From Chlamydiota bacterium (GTDB lineage Bacteria > Chlamydiota > Chlamydiia > Chlamydiales > Rhabdochlamydiaceae): a DNA stretch of 9,380 bases. The notes beneath the pieces were generated by a model. That model was given only the letters and a program-made list of their open reading frames with translations, had not been told where the DNA came from and did no database searches. Positions 1 through 7,846 of this stretch are shown here, piece by piece. The stretch is taken from the NCBI GenBank assembly GCA_023265495.1, contig JAHFTP010000053.1:1-9380 (forward strand), in the 5' to 3' direction. The position numbers and the translations under genes are program-made. Positions within the stretch are counted from its first letter, which is position 1. Each line of letters starts with the position of its first letter.

Positions 1-2
1 TT

Positions 3-677
3 TGTATAGACATGGACCGCAAAGGAGATGTCCGCACGTTAAATAATGTAAGACCCACTATGCAGTGGCTGGAAACGGTGCTCCACGAACTTGGCCATGC
101 AGTCTATTCCATGGGTTATGCAAAGGATATGCCTTGGTTACTACGAGATGCGCCTCACATGATTACCACGGAAGCTATGGCCCTCCTAGCGGGAAGGCAA
201 GCCTACCGCAGAGAGTCCCTTGATCTCTTAATAAGCCATGCTCCGCAAGCATTGAAAGACACAGCAGAGATAAGCTTAAAAAGAAGACAGCTCATTTTTA
301 GCAGATGGGCTCTCGTGATGACCTATTTTGAAAGAGAGCTCTACAATGATCCCAACCAGGATTTACACACCCTCTGGTGGGCCATTGTAGAAAAGCACCA
401 AAAGATCCCCTGCACTGGAAGTACAAGCGGATGTGATTGGGCTGCCAAATACCACATAGGCCTCGCTCCTGTATACTACTACAGTTATCTTTTAGGAGAA
501 TTTTTTGCTTCTACTCTTGAAGAAGCAAGCTCTCCATTCTGCTTAGAAAAGACAGGTCATTTCCTCTCGACAAAGGTATTTAACCCGGCTAATTCTTTAA
601 GTTGGAATACGCTCATAGAACATGCCACAGGCCGTCCCCTGCAAACAGATGCCTGGCTAAAGCAATTTGCCCGGTGA
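3..677 (+). CDS. M2-like zinc metallopeptidase, C-terminal part (5' end outside window)
   Basis: Gluzincin-type zinc peptidase, probably an M2 (ACE-like) relative. Numbering from the ATG at position 12, HELGH at 25-29 supplies two zinc histidines and the catalytic Glu26. Glu54 in ITTEAMAL, 25 residues on, fits the third zinc ligand; the spacing is close to that of ACE. Further on, KYHIGLAPVYYYSYLLGEFF (147-166) resembles the ACE segment carrying the transition-state His and Tyr, here His148 and Tyr155-157. The C-terminal ATGRPLQTDAWLKQF also looks typical of M2/M3-like enzymes. The frame is open upstream of the ATG (codons C-I-D precede it) and the family normally has several hundred residues before HExxH, so the ATG is internal and the gene begins before the window. 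No membrane segment is visible in this part. It ends 7 nt before the ATP-grasp gene, which suggests co-transcription. M3-like assignment is the main alternative; the zinc peptidase call itself is firm. Confidence 0.85.
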   Translation, partial: CIDMDRKGDVRTLNNVRPTMQWLETVLHELGHAVYSMGYAKDMPWLLRDAPHMITTEAMALLAGRQAYRRESLDLLISHAPQALKDTAEISLKRRQLIFSRWALVMTYFERELYNDPNQDLHTLWWAIVEKHQKIPCTGSTSGCDWAAKYHIGLAPVYYYSYLLGEFFASTLEEASSPFCLEKTGHFLSTKVFNPANSLSWNTLIEHATGRPLQTDAWLKQFAR

Positions 678-684
678 TACCCAC

Positions 685-1881
685 ATGCTAAAAGCCCTCT
701 TAATTGGAAGAGATTACGCATTGGCATGGACTTTGCCTCAAATGCTTGCAAGAGCCGGGTTCTGCATTGATGTAATCTCCTCATTTTCCTTAATGCGAAG
801 CTGTAAATTTGTTAGAAATTGCGACATAGTCCCTCTACATCAATCTCTAATACCCCCCATTACCCAGAGGATGGAAGAAGAGTATGATTGGATCATCATT
901 ACCGATGACGGCGTACTTACCGAAATATTGGAATCCCCTCTTTCTCTCGAAGATAAGCTAAAGATATTGCCCGTGCAGAAGGAAGAAAACTTCATCCATC
1001 TCTTTTCAAAAATTGGCCTTTCAAAGGTATTTTCTTCTCATGGAGTAAACACCCCTCCCTATTGTGTTGCCAAAAATGTAACTGAGGCATTGTTAGCAGC
1101 AAATCAATTGGGTTATCCCGTGTTAGTAAAGTGTGACTCTTCCGGCGGCGGACAGGGAGTTTTTGCATGCAACGCTCCTTCAGATTTCAGTTTAATAAAG
1201 AAACAAATCTTTGACAAACCCGTCGTAGTCCAAAAAAGAATCTCAGGGATAGAACTGGACCTATCAGCCTTGTATTTGGAAGGAAATCTCATTCATTTTA
1301 GCTATGCAAAAGTGGAAAAAGTGTGTCTAAATCAGTTTGGCCCCTCCTTATTGAGAACCTACCGTCCGTTGAGCATGGTAGAGGAACAAATAGTTCATGA
1401 ACTGCGCCATATTGGCAAAGTTTTAGGAGCCAACGGTTTTACGAATATCAGTTGTATGCAGTCCCATGGACGCCGCTATTATTTTGAGACAGATATGCGG
1501 CCAAACCCCTGGGTGGAATTGCCTCGATGTTTTGGAGAAGATCCCTCCATTCGGATACAGAGATGGTTTTCTCACAGAGAACCATTGCTCTACCCTGTTT
1601 CCGCTCTAGACAGTCAACCCTCTCAGATTCTTATCCCCTATTTTTTACGTCTGAGATGGTATGAACTCCTATTGAATCGGTATCATGTTTGGAAGTTTAT
1701 CCCCAGAGATGATTGGAAACTGATCGTCCGACTGCTTATAAAGCGCAAGATTCTATTTAGCATAAGATGCTACGTGTCAGTGGCGATAAAATGGATCGTT
1801 CCTAAAAGACACCACAACAACATTCGCAAACTCAGACAGCTATTTCTAAGGAGCATCGCCAAAATGAGTTTTTTACAGTAG
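685..1881 (+). CDS. ATP-grasp family protein of unknown substrate
   Basis: A 398-residue ATP-grasp protein. This fold activates a carboxylate as acyl-phosphate and ligates it to an amine, thiol or similar nucleophile. Residues 1-100 form a pre-ATP-grasp-like domain (MLKALLIGRDYALAWTLP start, then YDWIIITDDG at 67-76). Residues 103-120 are the lead-in helix. YPVLVKCDSSGGGQGVF (144-160) gives the nucleotide-binding Lys149 and the glycine-rich loop. VVQKRISGIELDLS (181-194) is the hinge strand, and FETDMRPN (267-274) provides Glu268 and Asn274 in the metal-binding position. The last ~90 residues are strongly basic and aromatic with no recognised domain. I chose ATG 685, preceded by a GGTG eight bases upstream; a TTG at 667 would add six residues and overlap the upstream gene. 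The close link to a peptidase suggests peptide chemistry, but that is inference. The ATP-grasp call is firm; the substrate is unknown. Confidence 0.8.
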   Translation: MLKALLIGRDYALAWTLPQMLARAGFCIDVISSFSLMRSCKFVRNCDIVPLHQSLIPPITQRMEEEYDWIIITDDGVLTEILESPLSLEDKLKILPVQKEENFIHLFSKIGLSKVFSSHGVNTPPYCVAKNVTEALLAANQLGYPVLVKCDSSGGGQGVFACNAPSDFSLIKKQIFDKPVVVQKRISGIELDLSALYLEGNLIHFSYAKVEKVCLNQFGPSLLRTYRPLSMVEEQIVHELRHIGKVLGANGFTNISCMQSHGRRYYFETDMRPNPWVELPRCFGEDPSIRIQRWFSHREPLLYPVSALDSQPSQILIPYFLRLRWYELLLNRYHVWKFIPRDDWKLIVRLLIKRKILFSIRCYVSVAIKWIVPKRHHNNIRKLRQLFLRSIAKMSFLQ

Positions 1882-1918
1882 CAGGGGGCTCCATCTTCCA
1901 TAGAAAGCTTGTTCTTCA

Positions 1919-1946
1919 ATCGCTGAGCGATCCTCCGGCACGGAGG
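1919..1946. other. Two adjacent small palindromes between convergent genes
   Basis: ATCGCT-G-AGCGAT (1919-1931) is directly followed by CCTCCG-GCA-CGGAGG (1932-1946). Both have perfect 6-bp arms. They lie in the 75-bp gap between the stop codons of two convergent genes, where a bidirectional terminator would be expected. Neither is followed by a T-run on either strand, so intrinsic termination is doubtful; only the second could fold as a normal hairpin with a 3-nt loop. Confidence 0.3.
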
Positions 1947-1956
1947 CTAGTACATA

Positions 1957-2927
1957 TTACAAGTTTGTGTAGAAGAGGAGATCTGCCCGCATTCCGGAGA
2001 TAATGCCCCCAGTGATTTGATGTCTAGCTCTTAATAATCTCCCTACTTCTGAATAGGTATCTGCTTCTATAAAAGAAAAGTTGCTAGTATTGTAATGAGT
2101 AATTGCATCTACCAAAGAAAAGCTGGATCCCCCTATGGTTGACATCTGATTTCTCAGCTCGCGCAATTGCTCTAATTGTACGTGATAGTCCCGGAAAGTG
2201 ACATGCCTGTCCCGCTCAAAATTGGCTGCAGGGTGGTGGGCATTGCTTTCGCTGTCTCCTAACTCGCTGCATAAGTAGTCAAATCGTTCAGAAAAAACGC
2301 TTTTTTGCTCAAAAGAAGGAGGATCAGTTATGATGCCAGCTATTTGGTCATGCTCTTCCTTAGTCAAGAGATGTAGTAAGTTATTCATTTGCAGAATAGC
2401 TGTCTGTAAGCCGCTGTAATAGGCCGCTCCTGCTCTGGCTACGCCGTCTTGACAGATCTCTACATCACGAGATATCTGCACTGCTTTTTCTAGCATTTCC
2501 TTTACCTGTTGCGTGTTGTGTGCATAGGAATCGGGCAAGATGTCACAAAAAGAATGAGGGGCTTGTTTCATTTCTCTGATTGTTTCGCAAAATAGATGGG
2601 CTTCAGAAATAGGAAAGTTATTAGTTGTTTTTTGTAAAAAGGGTCGAAATGTTTCTTTTTTGATGTCTACAAGTGGCTGCGAAGCAAAGCTCCGGATAAG
2701 CAGTGGCAAGATGATGTGACGTAGTTTTTCTTCAAAACGTGTTTGTGTTTGTAAAGCATGTGTCAGGGAAACTCCTCGGCCTCTGGCTGCCAAAAAAAAG
2801 GCATCCGTAAGTGGGCGCAGGCGAAGATATAATCCATCTATATTCATGACGTTGTGATGACCTTCCCATAGGCCAAAGGTATGCGTGGCCAGGGCATGAA
2901 CAGCAGCATTTGCGAGCCTATGATCTA

Positions 2928-2934
<7 letters not shown>
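1957..2934 (-). CDS. Hypothetical protein, start doubtful
   Basis: A 325-residue frame that I cannot assign to a family. It is mostly helical in appearance and rich in Gln, Glu, His and Arg (for example ETIREMKQ, VKEMLEKAVQISRDVE, HVQLEQLRELRNQ), with no signal peptide, no membrane segment and no catalytic motif I recognise. It could be a lineage-specific or secreted effector-like protein, but nothing visible proves that. The start is the problem: the codon before ATG 2934 is a stop (TAG), and the bases around that ATG match the conserved core of a group II intron whose remnant lies immediately upstream on the same strand. The first residues may therefore be read from intron sequence, with the true 5' end lost. 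The next internal Met is residue 30 (ATG at 2847), whose nearest Shine-Dalgarno-like AAGG is 13 nt away, too far to be convincing. Either a chimeric gene, an internal-start gene or a 5'-truncated pseudogene is possible. Confidence 0.5.
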
Positions 2935-3158
<224 letters not shown>

Positions 3159-3165
3159 GTTGTGA

Positions 3166-3182
3166 GCAGCCCTTAGGGCTGC
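3166..3182. repeat. GC-rich hairpin at the intron insertion point
   Basis: GCAGCCC-TTA-GGGCTGC forms a perfect 7-bp stem with a 3-nt loop. On the minus strand it ends 7 nt before the intron's GTGCG boundary. Class C group II introns recognise such stem-loops (often transcription terminators) in the DNA, so this is probably the original target hairpin. No T-run follows on either strand, so current terminator activity is doubtful. Confidence 0.6.
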
Positions 3183-3233
3183 CAAGGAACTTCTAAATTC
3201 TTGCCTCTAATCTTTCAGCCTGTATTTAGGAAA

Positions 3234-3333
3234 AAAAGTGTAGCATGAGATCTACACCGAATACGCTGGGAGACATGGTAAAAAGCAATTGCCAAAAACA
3301 CTCTAAGAAGATTAAGTATTCTACTACACTTTT
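3234..3333 (+). promoter_or_regulatory. Glycosidase leader with competing inverted repeats
   Basis: AAAAGTGTAG (3234-3243) has two possible partners downstream. Locally, GTGTAG (3238-3243) pairs with CTACAC (3252-3257) to make a 6-bp hairpin with an 8-nt loop. Alternatively, all ten bases pair with CTACACTTTT (3324-3333), which abuts the Shine-Dalgarno GAAGG (3334-3338) of the glycosidase gene. The two structures are mutually exclusive. If transcription begins upstream of 3234 this could tune translation. A TTGCCA at 3289-3294 is a possible -35, but no good -10 lies at the right distance; a start there would remove the upstream arm. No known riboswitch is recognised. Confidence 0.35.
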
Positions 3334-3342
3334 GAAGGTATT

Positions 3343-4740
3343 ATGTCTCAAGAACCCTCTACCGAATTTGATCAAGTCTTAAAGAATCCTGATCTTTGGG
3401 ATTGTTTTAAGGACGATGAAGGACTCTCACCACTAGGATATGGCAACCCTCATTTTCTCTATGGAGTTGCAACCAGCATGTATCAAGACTCGGGGGCAAT
3501 GCATTGTCCCGATTCTCAATGGAAAGAATGGGAGAGCAAAAAAAGCTTAAGTCATCTAAAATCGGGAAAGAGTGTTAACCTTTTAGAACTCTATCAAAAC
3601 AATCCCTTAGAAATTGTCCAAAGACTTGAATTACTAGGAGTCAATGCTTACCGTTTTAGTATCGAATGGTCGCACATAGAGCCTACCTGCGGGAGATATA
3701 ACCTTAAAAATGTAAAGATTTACGTAAATTTCTGCAAAATTCTTCGAGATCACGACATAGAACCACTAATTACCTTGCATCATTTTTCTGAACCTACATG
3801 GTTTCATCAGAAGGGGAGCTTTGAAAAAGAAGAAAATATTGCCTATTTCCTCAAATTTTCTTCCTTAGTATTTGAACAGCTTATAGAAAATTATCAAGGC
3901 AAACCTCTTGTAGAATATTTTTTCACAATCAACGAGCCCGGCGTTGAAGCATTCAACCGCTACTTACTAGGCAATTTTTCTCCAAACCTCATGTGGCGTT
4001 TTAAAAGAGGAGCGAGATTTCTGCTCAATATGATGAAAGCTCACTCTCAAGTCTACTCCGCGCTTAAAAGCATCGCACTTAAGCAAAAAAAAACTATTCG
4101 CATTGGCATCACTCACCAATACCTGAAATTCTATTCCACCCATTGGTTCATGTCCCCTTTTGCAAAATGCCTTAATGTCTACATGGAAGCCATCCTCAGA
4201 TTCTTTGAAACAGGAGAATTCCTCTGTAAGGTTCCCTTCCTTTGCCATATAGCCCAAGATTTTCACGGCTCTAAAAAACCTAAAACCGATTTTGTTGGTG
4301 TACAATTTTATGGCAGAGTATTCGTGGGATTAAAAGGGCTAGACGCAAAAAACAAACCTTGCACCACAATGCCGGGGATGCACGAAGATCCTGAAGGCCT
4401 GTTTGAAGCAATTACCACTATATACAATGCTTTTAAAGTTCCGGTTCTTATTTCAGAAAATGGAATTTCCACTTCCTGTGATCTCCAAAGAGACAGATAT
4501 CTATCTAGAGCATTATATGCCGCAGAGAAAGCACGCCAAAAAATAGGTGCGGAAAACATGCTGGGCTATATCCTTTGGTCATTTACTGATAATTTCGAAT
4601 GGCAATTAGGCTGGGGGCCCCAGTTCGGTGCTTTTTCAGTCGATAATGGATGCATCCAGGGCAACTATAAACCTGGAGTGCAGGTATATGTGGATACTAT
4701 TAGAAATTGGAAAAGCTATTCTTTAAACACCAAAGAATAA
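3343..4740 (+). CDS. Glycoside hydrolase family 1 (beta-glucosidase-like)
   Basis: A 465-residue retaining beta-glycosidase of family GH1, close to the usual single-domain length. It hydrolyses the terminal beta-linked sugar of small glycosides, possibly 6-phosphorylated ones. Visible landmarks, in order: HFLYGVATSMYQDSG at 37-51 (family N-terminal signature, with Asp-Ser replacing the usual Glu), YRFSIEW at 103-109 (Arg104 near the nucleophile), LITLHHFSEPTWF at 142-154, FFTINEPG at 193-200 with acid/base Glu198, VLISENGIS at 368-376 with nucleophile Glu372, and ILWSFTDNFEW at 410-420 with the substrate-contacting Trp and Glu. Both catalytic residues are present, so the enzyme should be active. 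There is no signal peptide or membrane segment, so it is probably cytosolic. The start is supported by GAAGG four bases before the ATG. It has no linked sugar transporter or PTS gene in the window, which makes its substrate unclear. FSEP where many relatives have a Leu/Asp-Pro motif is a mild deviation. Confidence 0.93.
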   Translation: MSQEPSTEFDQVLKNPDLWDCFKDDEGLSPLGYGNPHFLYGVATSMYQDSGAMHCPDSQWKEWESKKSLSHLKSGKSVNLLELYQNNPLEIVQRLELLGVNAYRFSIEWSHIEPTCGRYNLKNVKIYVNFCKILRDHDIEPLITLHHFSEPTWFHQKGSFEKEENIAYFLKFSSLVFEQLIENYQGKPLVEYFFTINEPGVEAFNRYLLGNFSPNLMWRFKRGARFLLNMMKAHSQVYSALKSIALKQKKTIRIGITHQYLKFYSTHWFMSPFAKCLNVYMEAILRFFETGEFLCKVPFLCHIAQDFHGSKKPKTDFVGVQFYGRVFVGLKGLDAKNKPCTTMPGMHEDPEGLFEAITTIYNAFKVPVLISENGISTSCDLQRDRYLSRALYAAEKARQKIGAENMLGYILWSFTDNFEWQLGWGPQFGAFSVDNGCIQGNYKPGVQVYVDTIRNWKSYSLNTKE

Positions 4741-4768
4741 CTAAGCTCGTCTTTTTGTGAGTATGATA

Positions 4769-4797
4769 TTGTCATGAATCAAAAAAATTCATATACG
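4769..4797 (+). promoter_or_regulatory. Candidate promoter of the inverse autotransporter gene
   Basis: TTGTCA (4769-4774) and TATACG (4792-4797) are separated by 17 bp in the 89-bp gap after the glycosidase gene. They match the housekeeping -35 at five of six bases and -10 at four of six, giving a short leader before the ATG at 4830. An inverted repeat, ATGAAT (4774-4779) and ATTCAT (4787-4792), fills the spacer around an A7 tract and could be an operator or simply AT-rich coincidence. Assignment rests on consensus matching only. Confidence 0.35.
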
Positions 4798-4829
4798 AAA
4801 AGAAAAACAGGAAAAACCTAAGGATAGTC

Positions 4830-7652
4830 ATGACCTCTTTGTTATGCAGATCGATCGCGGGATCGTTAGTATGTTTTACTGCTATGGCTTTTGCTGACAA
4901 TGCATCTACAGAGCCCTGTCCAAACGGTAAAGCGCACTATCGTGCGGCAGTCCGTCATATCGAGGGCGGAGGAATAGGATATAGCCAAGGCTACACCACC
5001 ATTGAAACTTTTTTAGCCCCCGATCCATCCCAATGGATGTTGATGCCATTTTTGGATGTAAGGGGTCATATTTTCGATAGTGGGAAATGGGCAGCCAATG
5101 CAGGCGTCGGAGTAAGAGGGATTCTGGGATATAGAACCTATGGACTGAATACCTACTATGATTATAGAAATACGAAAAAAGAGCACTATAATCAGATGGG
5201 CGTAGGATTGGAGACACTAGGAAGATCATGGGACTTTCGGATCAATGGGTATCTACCCGTGGGTAAAAAAATCACATCGCCCTACGACACGGGATTTGAT
5301 CAATTTTCCGGTCATCACATGCTCCTCTCTCAAAAGTATCAGTTCGCTATGAAGGGCGCTGATGCGGAAGTGGGCTTTCATTTTGGCAAATCTCGATTAT
5401 TTGACTTCTACGCAGCTGCCGGCCCCTACTATTACATTGGAGAGATAGGAGATAATACATGGGGTGGCAAAGGACGTATTAGCGGCACATTCAAAGACTA
5501 CATCACTTTAGAAATCCGCGACTCGTATGACAGAATGTTCCATGACAACTTTCAAGGCCAACTAACCTTTACCCTCCCCTTTGGAGGAAAATCACGCGTA
5601 AAGAAAAAAGAATCCCGAAGCTCCTGTAAGATGGCAGATGCTCTCGTCTCCAGGATGGTGCAGCCGGTGGGAAGAGAAGAAATCATTGTTGTAGGAAGTG
5701 ACAAGAAAAAAGTTGTTGCTACCGACCCTGTCACTGGAGAGCCTCTTTACTTCGTATTTGTTGACAATACAAGCCACTCCGATGGAACCATCGAGAGTCC
5801 CTACCCCACTCTTGCTTTAGCACAGGCAAACTCCAAACCCGGAGACACTATTTACGTATTCCCCGGCAACGGCACGTCAGCAGGAATGAATGAAGGCATT
5901 ACGTTGCAGGCAAGTCAAAAATTATGGGGCTCCGGTTCCACTCAATTCACGCAAACGGGGCAAGGGGTCATTGTCATCCCCCCGCAGAGCTCATCCTCTC
6001 CTGTCATGACCAACACTTCAGGCGACGGCATTACACTCTCTACTAACAATCAGATTAGCGGAATGAACCTCATGGCAGTTGCAGGCAGCGGCATTAATGG
6101 AGTCGATCCCGGAAACGCACAAATCTCCTCATGCACCATCTCCAATACAGTAGGGGCTCATATAAACTTAGCCTATAGGGCTTCTTCCGGCTCTGTCGTA
6201 TTAAATAATCTTGATCTTACACACGGCAACACGGCAGTTGCTATAGAAGTTGATAACGCCATAAATGCCACTATTTCCATGAGCAACTGTAATATTCTTT
6301 CAAATATGTCCAATGCAATGTTCTTTCCATTAAATGCTGCTTCATCAGTCCAATTTTCTTTTACTAACAATACAATTATTGGAAATGTTGGAAACTCCAT
6401 ATGGATTAATGCAGGCGGCACTGTTGATCAATGTAATTTATTCCTAGCTAACAATACAATCTCAGACAATATGGGCTCTGCGGTATACGTTTTTAGCAGC
6501 TCGAGCCCTTTTTTCACAAACTTCCAGGTGGTCCTAGACGGCAATGTGATAACAAACAACGTAGGCGGAGTTATACTCGATACGCCATGCACCGGAATTA
6601 CCCTCACCGCAACGGACAATATCATCACCTCCGTGCTCGGCGCGGGAAATTCGGGGCTCTTTATCGGTTCAAGCGCCATAAGCACTGCTACTCTCTTTAT
6701 CGCTAATAACCGAATCAACGACAACGCAGGAGATGGCATCACAATAGCCTGTACCCCTTGTTCTCAACTTACCCTTACCATAACCGATAATGAAATCAAC
6801 GATAACCAAGGCAGCGGAATCGATCAGTTTACTTATCCTATCATTGCAAATGAAACTGTAACAATCACAAACAATACAATTAGCGGCAATCAGAATATCC
6901 CCAATATTAATAATGCTGCCGGAGGAATCTCCCTGCTCGGATTTAATACTCTATCTTTCACAATTACGGGCAACACCGTAAGTAATAATGCATCCGGCTA
7001 TAAAAATAGCAACACGTATATAGGAGCAATAGATAGCACCGGAAGCAATACGGTAGAGGTTATCGTCTCCAATAACACTTTTGACAACTCCAACTTTGCA
7101 TTTGATTGTGAAGGCAGCTATGCATCAACCGCTAATAGCTTTGAAGCATCTAACAACACCTTCTCCCACAGCATGGGACAAAGCGGCTTGGTACTGACCA
7201 TCTCCCCTACTGGCTCCTCCGGAGCCATTACTACGACAATCAAAGACAATATTGCAGCTAATAATCACCTGACAGGCATTGACATATTGGTTAACCCGAG
7301 CCACTTGGCCTACTCGATTCCCCTAACAGTATCTAGCAATACCGCTAACAACAACTCTGACCTTGGCATACACCTTAATATACAAAATGGAGATACGACC
7401 GCCTCTTTCGATAATAACACCCTTTTCAGCAATACAACCAGTCCTGGCTTCCAAGCAGCCACTTCTGCAGGCAGCCTTTGTCTGGAAATGAGCGGCAACA
7501 ACAGCGACACAGGATATTCATTAAACAACAGCGGGGGGATTTTCAAGCTGGCCCCCTGCAATGCCGGCGCAGTAAATACAGGAGCATTTAGTTTTCCAGG
7601 CGCCCCCGTCACACACGTGACGTCTTGTCCCGGAGCCTCCCCTTGCGAATGA
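4830..7652 (+). CDS. Inverse autotransporter with beta-helix passenger
   Basis: A 940-residue outer-membrane protein of the type Ve (intimin/invasin) layout. Residues 1-22 are a signal peptide ending AMAFA. Residues ~44-253 are the inverse-autotransporter beta-domain: GGGIGYSQGYTTIETFLAP at 46-64, a run of alternating aromatic strands, LGRSWDFRINGYLPVG at 130-145, and a last strand QLTFTLPFGG. A basic linker follows with PVGREEIIVVG (279-289), then VDNTSHSDGTIESPYPTL (311-328) and PGDTIYVFPGNGTS, which begin a right-handed parallel beta-helix. From ~390 to ~900 short repeats of the type NNTISxNxGxxI recur, rich in Asn, Ser, Thr and Gly. There is no LysM domain and no Ig-like repeat, unlike intimin. 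About a dozen cysteines are spread over the passenger, and the protein ends SPCE. The likely role is a surface-exposed adhesin or glycan-binding or glycan-cleaving passenger; no lyase active site is recognised. TAAGGA lies five bases before the ATG. Confidence 0.85.
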   Translation: MTSLLCRSIAGSLVCFTAMAFADNASTEPCPNGKAHYRAAVRHIEGGGIGYSQGYTTIETFLAPDPSQWMLMPFLDVRGHIFDSGKWAANAGVGVRGILGYRTYGLNTYYDYRNTKKEHYNQMGVGLETLGRSWDFRINGYLPVGKKITSPYDTGFDQFSGHHMLLSQKYQFAMKGADAEVGFHFGKSRLFDFYAAAGPYYYIGEIGDNTWGGKGRISGTFKDYITLEIRDSYDRMFHDNFQGQLTFTLPFGGKSRVKKKESRSSCKMADALVSRMVQPVGREEIIVVGSDKKKVVATDPVTGEPLYFVFVDNTSHSDGTIESPYPTLALAQANSKPGDTIYVFPGNGTSAGMNEGITLQASQKLWGSGSTQFTQTGQGVIVIPPQSSSSPVMTNTSGDGITLSTNNQISGMNLMAVAGSGINGVDPGNAQISSCTISNTVGAHINLAYRASSGSVVLNNLDLTHGNTAVAIEVDNAINATISMSNCNILSNMSNAMFFPLNAASSVQFSFTNNTIIGNVGNSIWINAGGTVDQCNLFLANNTISDNMGSAVYVFSSSSPFFTNFQVVLDGNVITNNVGGVILDTPCTGITLTATDNIITSVLGAGNSGLFIGSSAISTATLFIANNRINDNAGDGITIACTPCSQLTLTITDNEINDNQGSGIDQFTYPIIANETVTITNNTISGNQNIPNINNAAGGISLLGFNTLSFTITGNTVSNNASGYKNSNTYIGAIDSTGSNTVEVIVSNNTFDNSNFAFDCEGSYASTANSFEASNNTFSHSMGQSGLVLTISPTGSSGAITTTIKDNIAANNHLTGIDILVNPSHLAYSIPLTVSSNTANNNSDLGIHLNIQNGDTTASFDNNTLFSNTTSPGFQAATSAGSLCLEMSGNNSDTGYSLNNSGGIFKLAPCNAGAVNTGAFSFPGAPVTHVTSCPGASPCE
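6679..6704 (+). repeat. 26-bp exact direct repeat, copy 1 (inside autotransporter passenger)
   Basis: Twenty-six bases beginning TAAGCACTGC and ending CTTTATCGCT, encoding ISTATLFIA of the beta-helix. An identical copy in the same orientation is at 9065-9090, and the flanks do not match. Copy 1 is in frame with the repeat pattern of its gene and is therefore probably the original. Confidence 0.9.
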
Positions 7653-7823
7653 AAATACTTAGGGGAGTTGGCCTAGCAACGGATTAGCAATCTTATGTTC
7701 TCTACTACTGAATCAACAATAAAGTGCCCGCTTTGGCCCCTATTTCCCCCTCAAGAATATTGAGATCTTGTTTAGATTGCCTCCAAAGAGTTTCTCTTAA
7801 TTCAGGTTAATTGCAAAAAAAAA

Positions 7824-7846
7824 GTAAAAAAAACAGCTAATAGCTA
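7824..7846 (-). terminator. Weak intrinsic terminator of the RhuM gene
   Basis: On the minus strand the stop codon region reads TAGCTATTAGCTG followed by T8. AGCT-ATT-AGCT can fold as a 4-bp stem (five with a wobble pair). A second T-run follows after AC. The stem is short and AT-rich, so efficiency is uncertain. The rest of the 191-bp convergent gap 7653-7843 holds only a short CTCAA/TTGAG hairpin at 7750-7764 and no small gene that I can support. Confidence 0.35.

Noticed and set aside
3967..4559. Two minus-strand open frames (112 and 83 residues) within the glycosidase gene
   Set aside because: They are shadows of a clearly coding plus-strand gene with all GH1 motifs, and they have no recognisable domain.
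6428..6742. Minus-strand frames inside the autotransporter passenger, including 6173-6421 and 7310-7612
   Set aside because: They arise opposite a repetitive Asn/Thr-rich coding region and have no independent support.
6363..6900. Recurring AACAATACAAT words, considered as a CRISPR or DNA repeat array
   Set aside because: Spacing is irregular and in frame with the protein; they simply encode the recurring Asn-Asn-Thr-Ile turn of the beta-helix.
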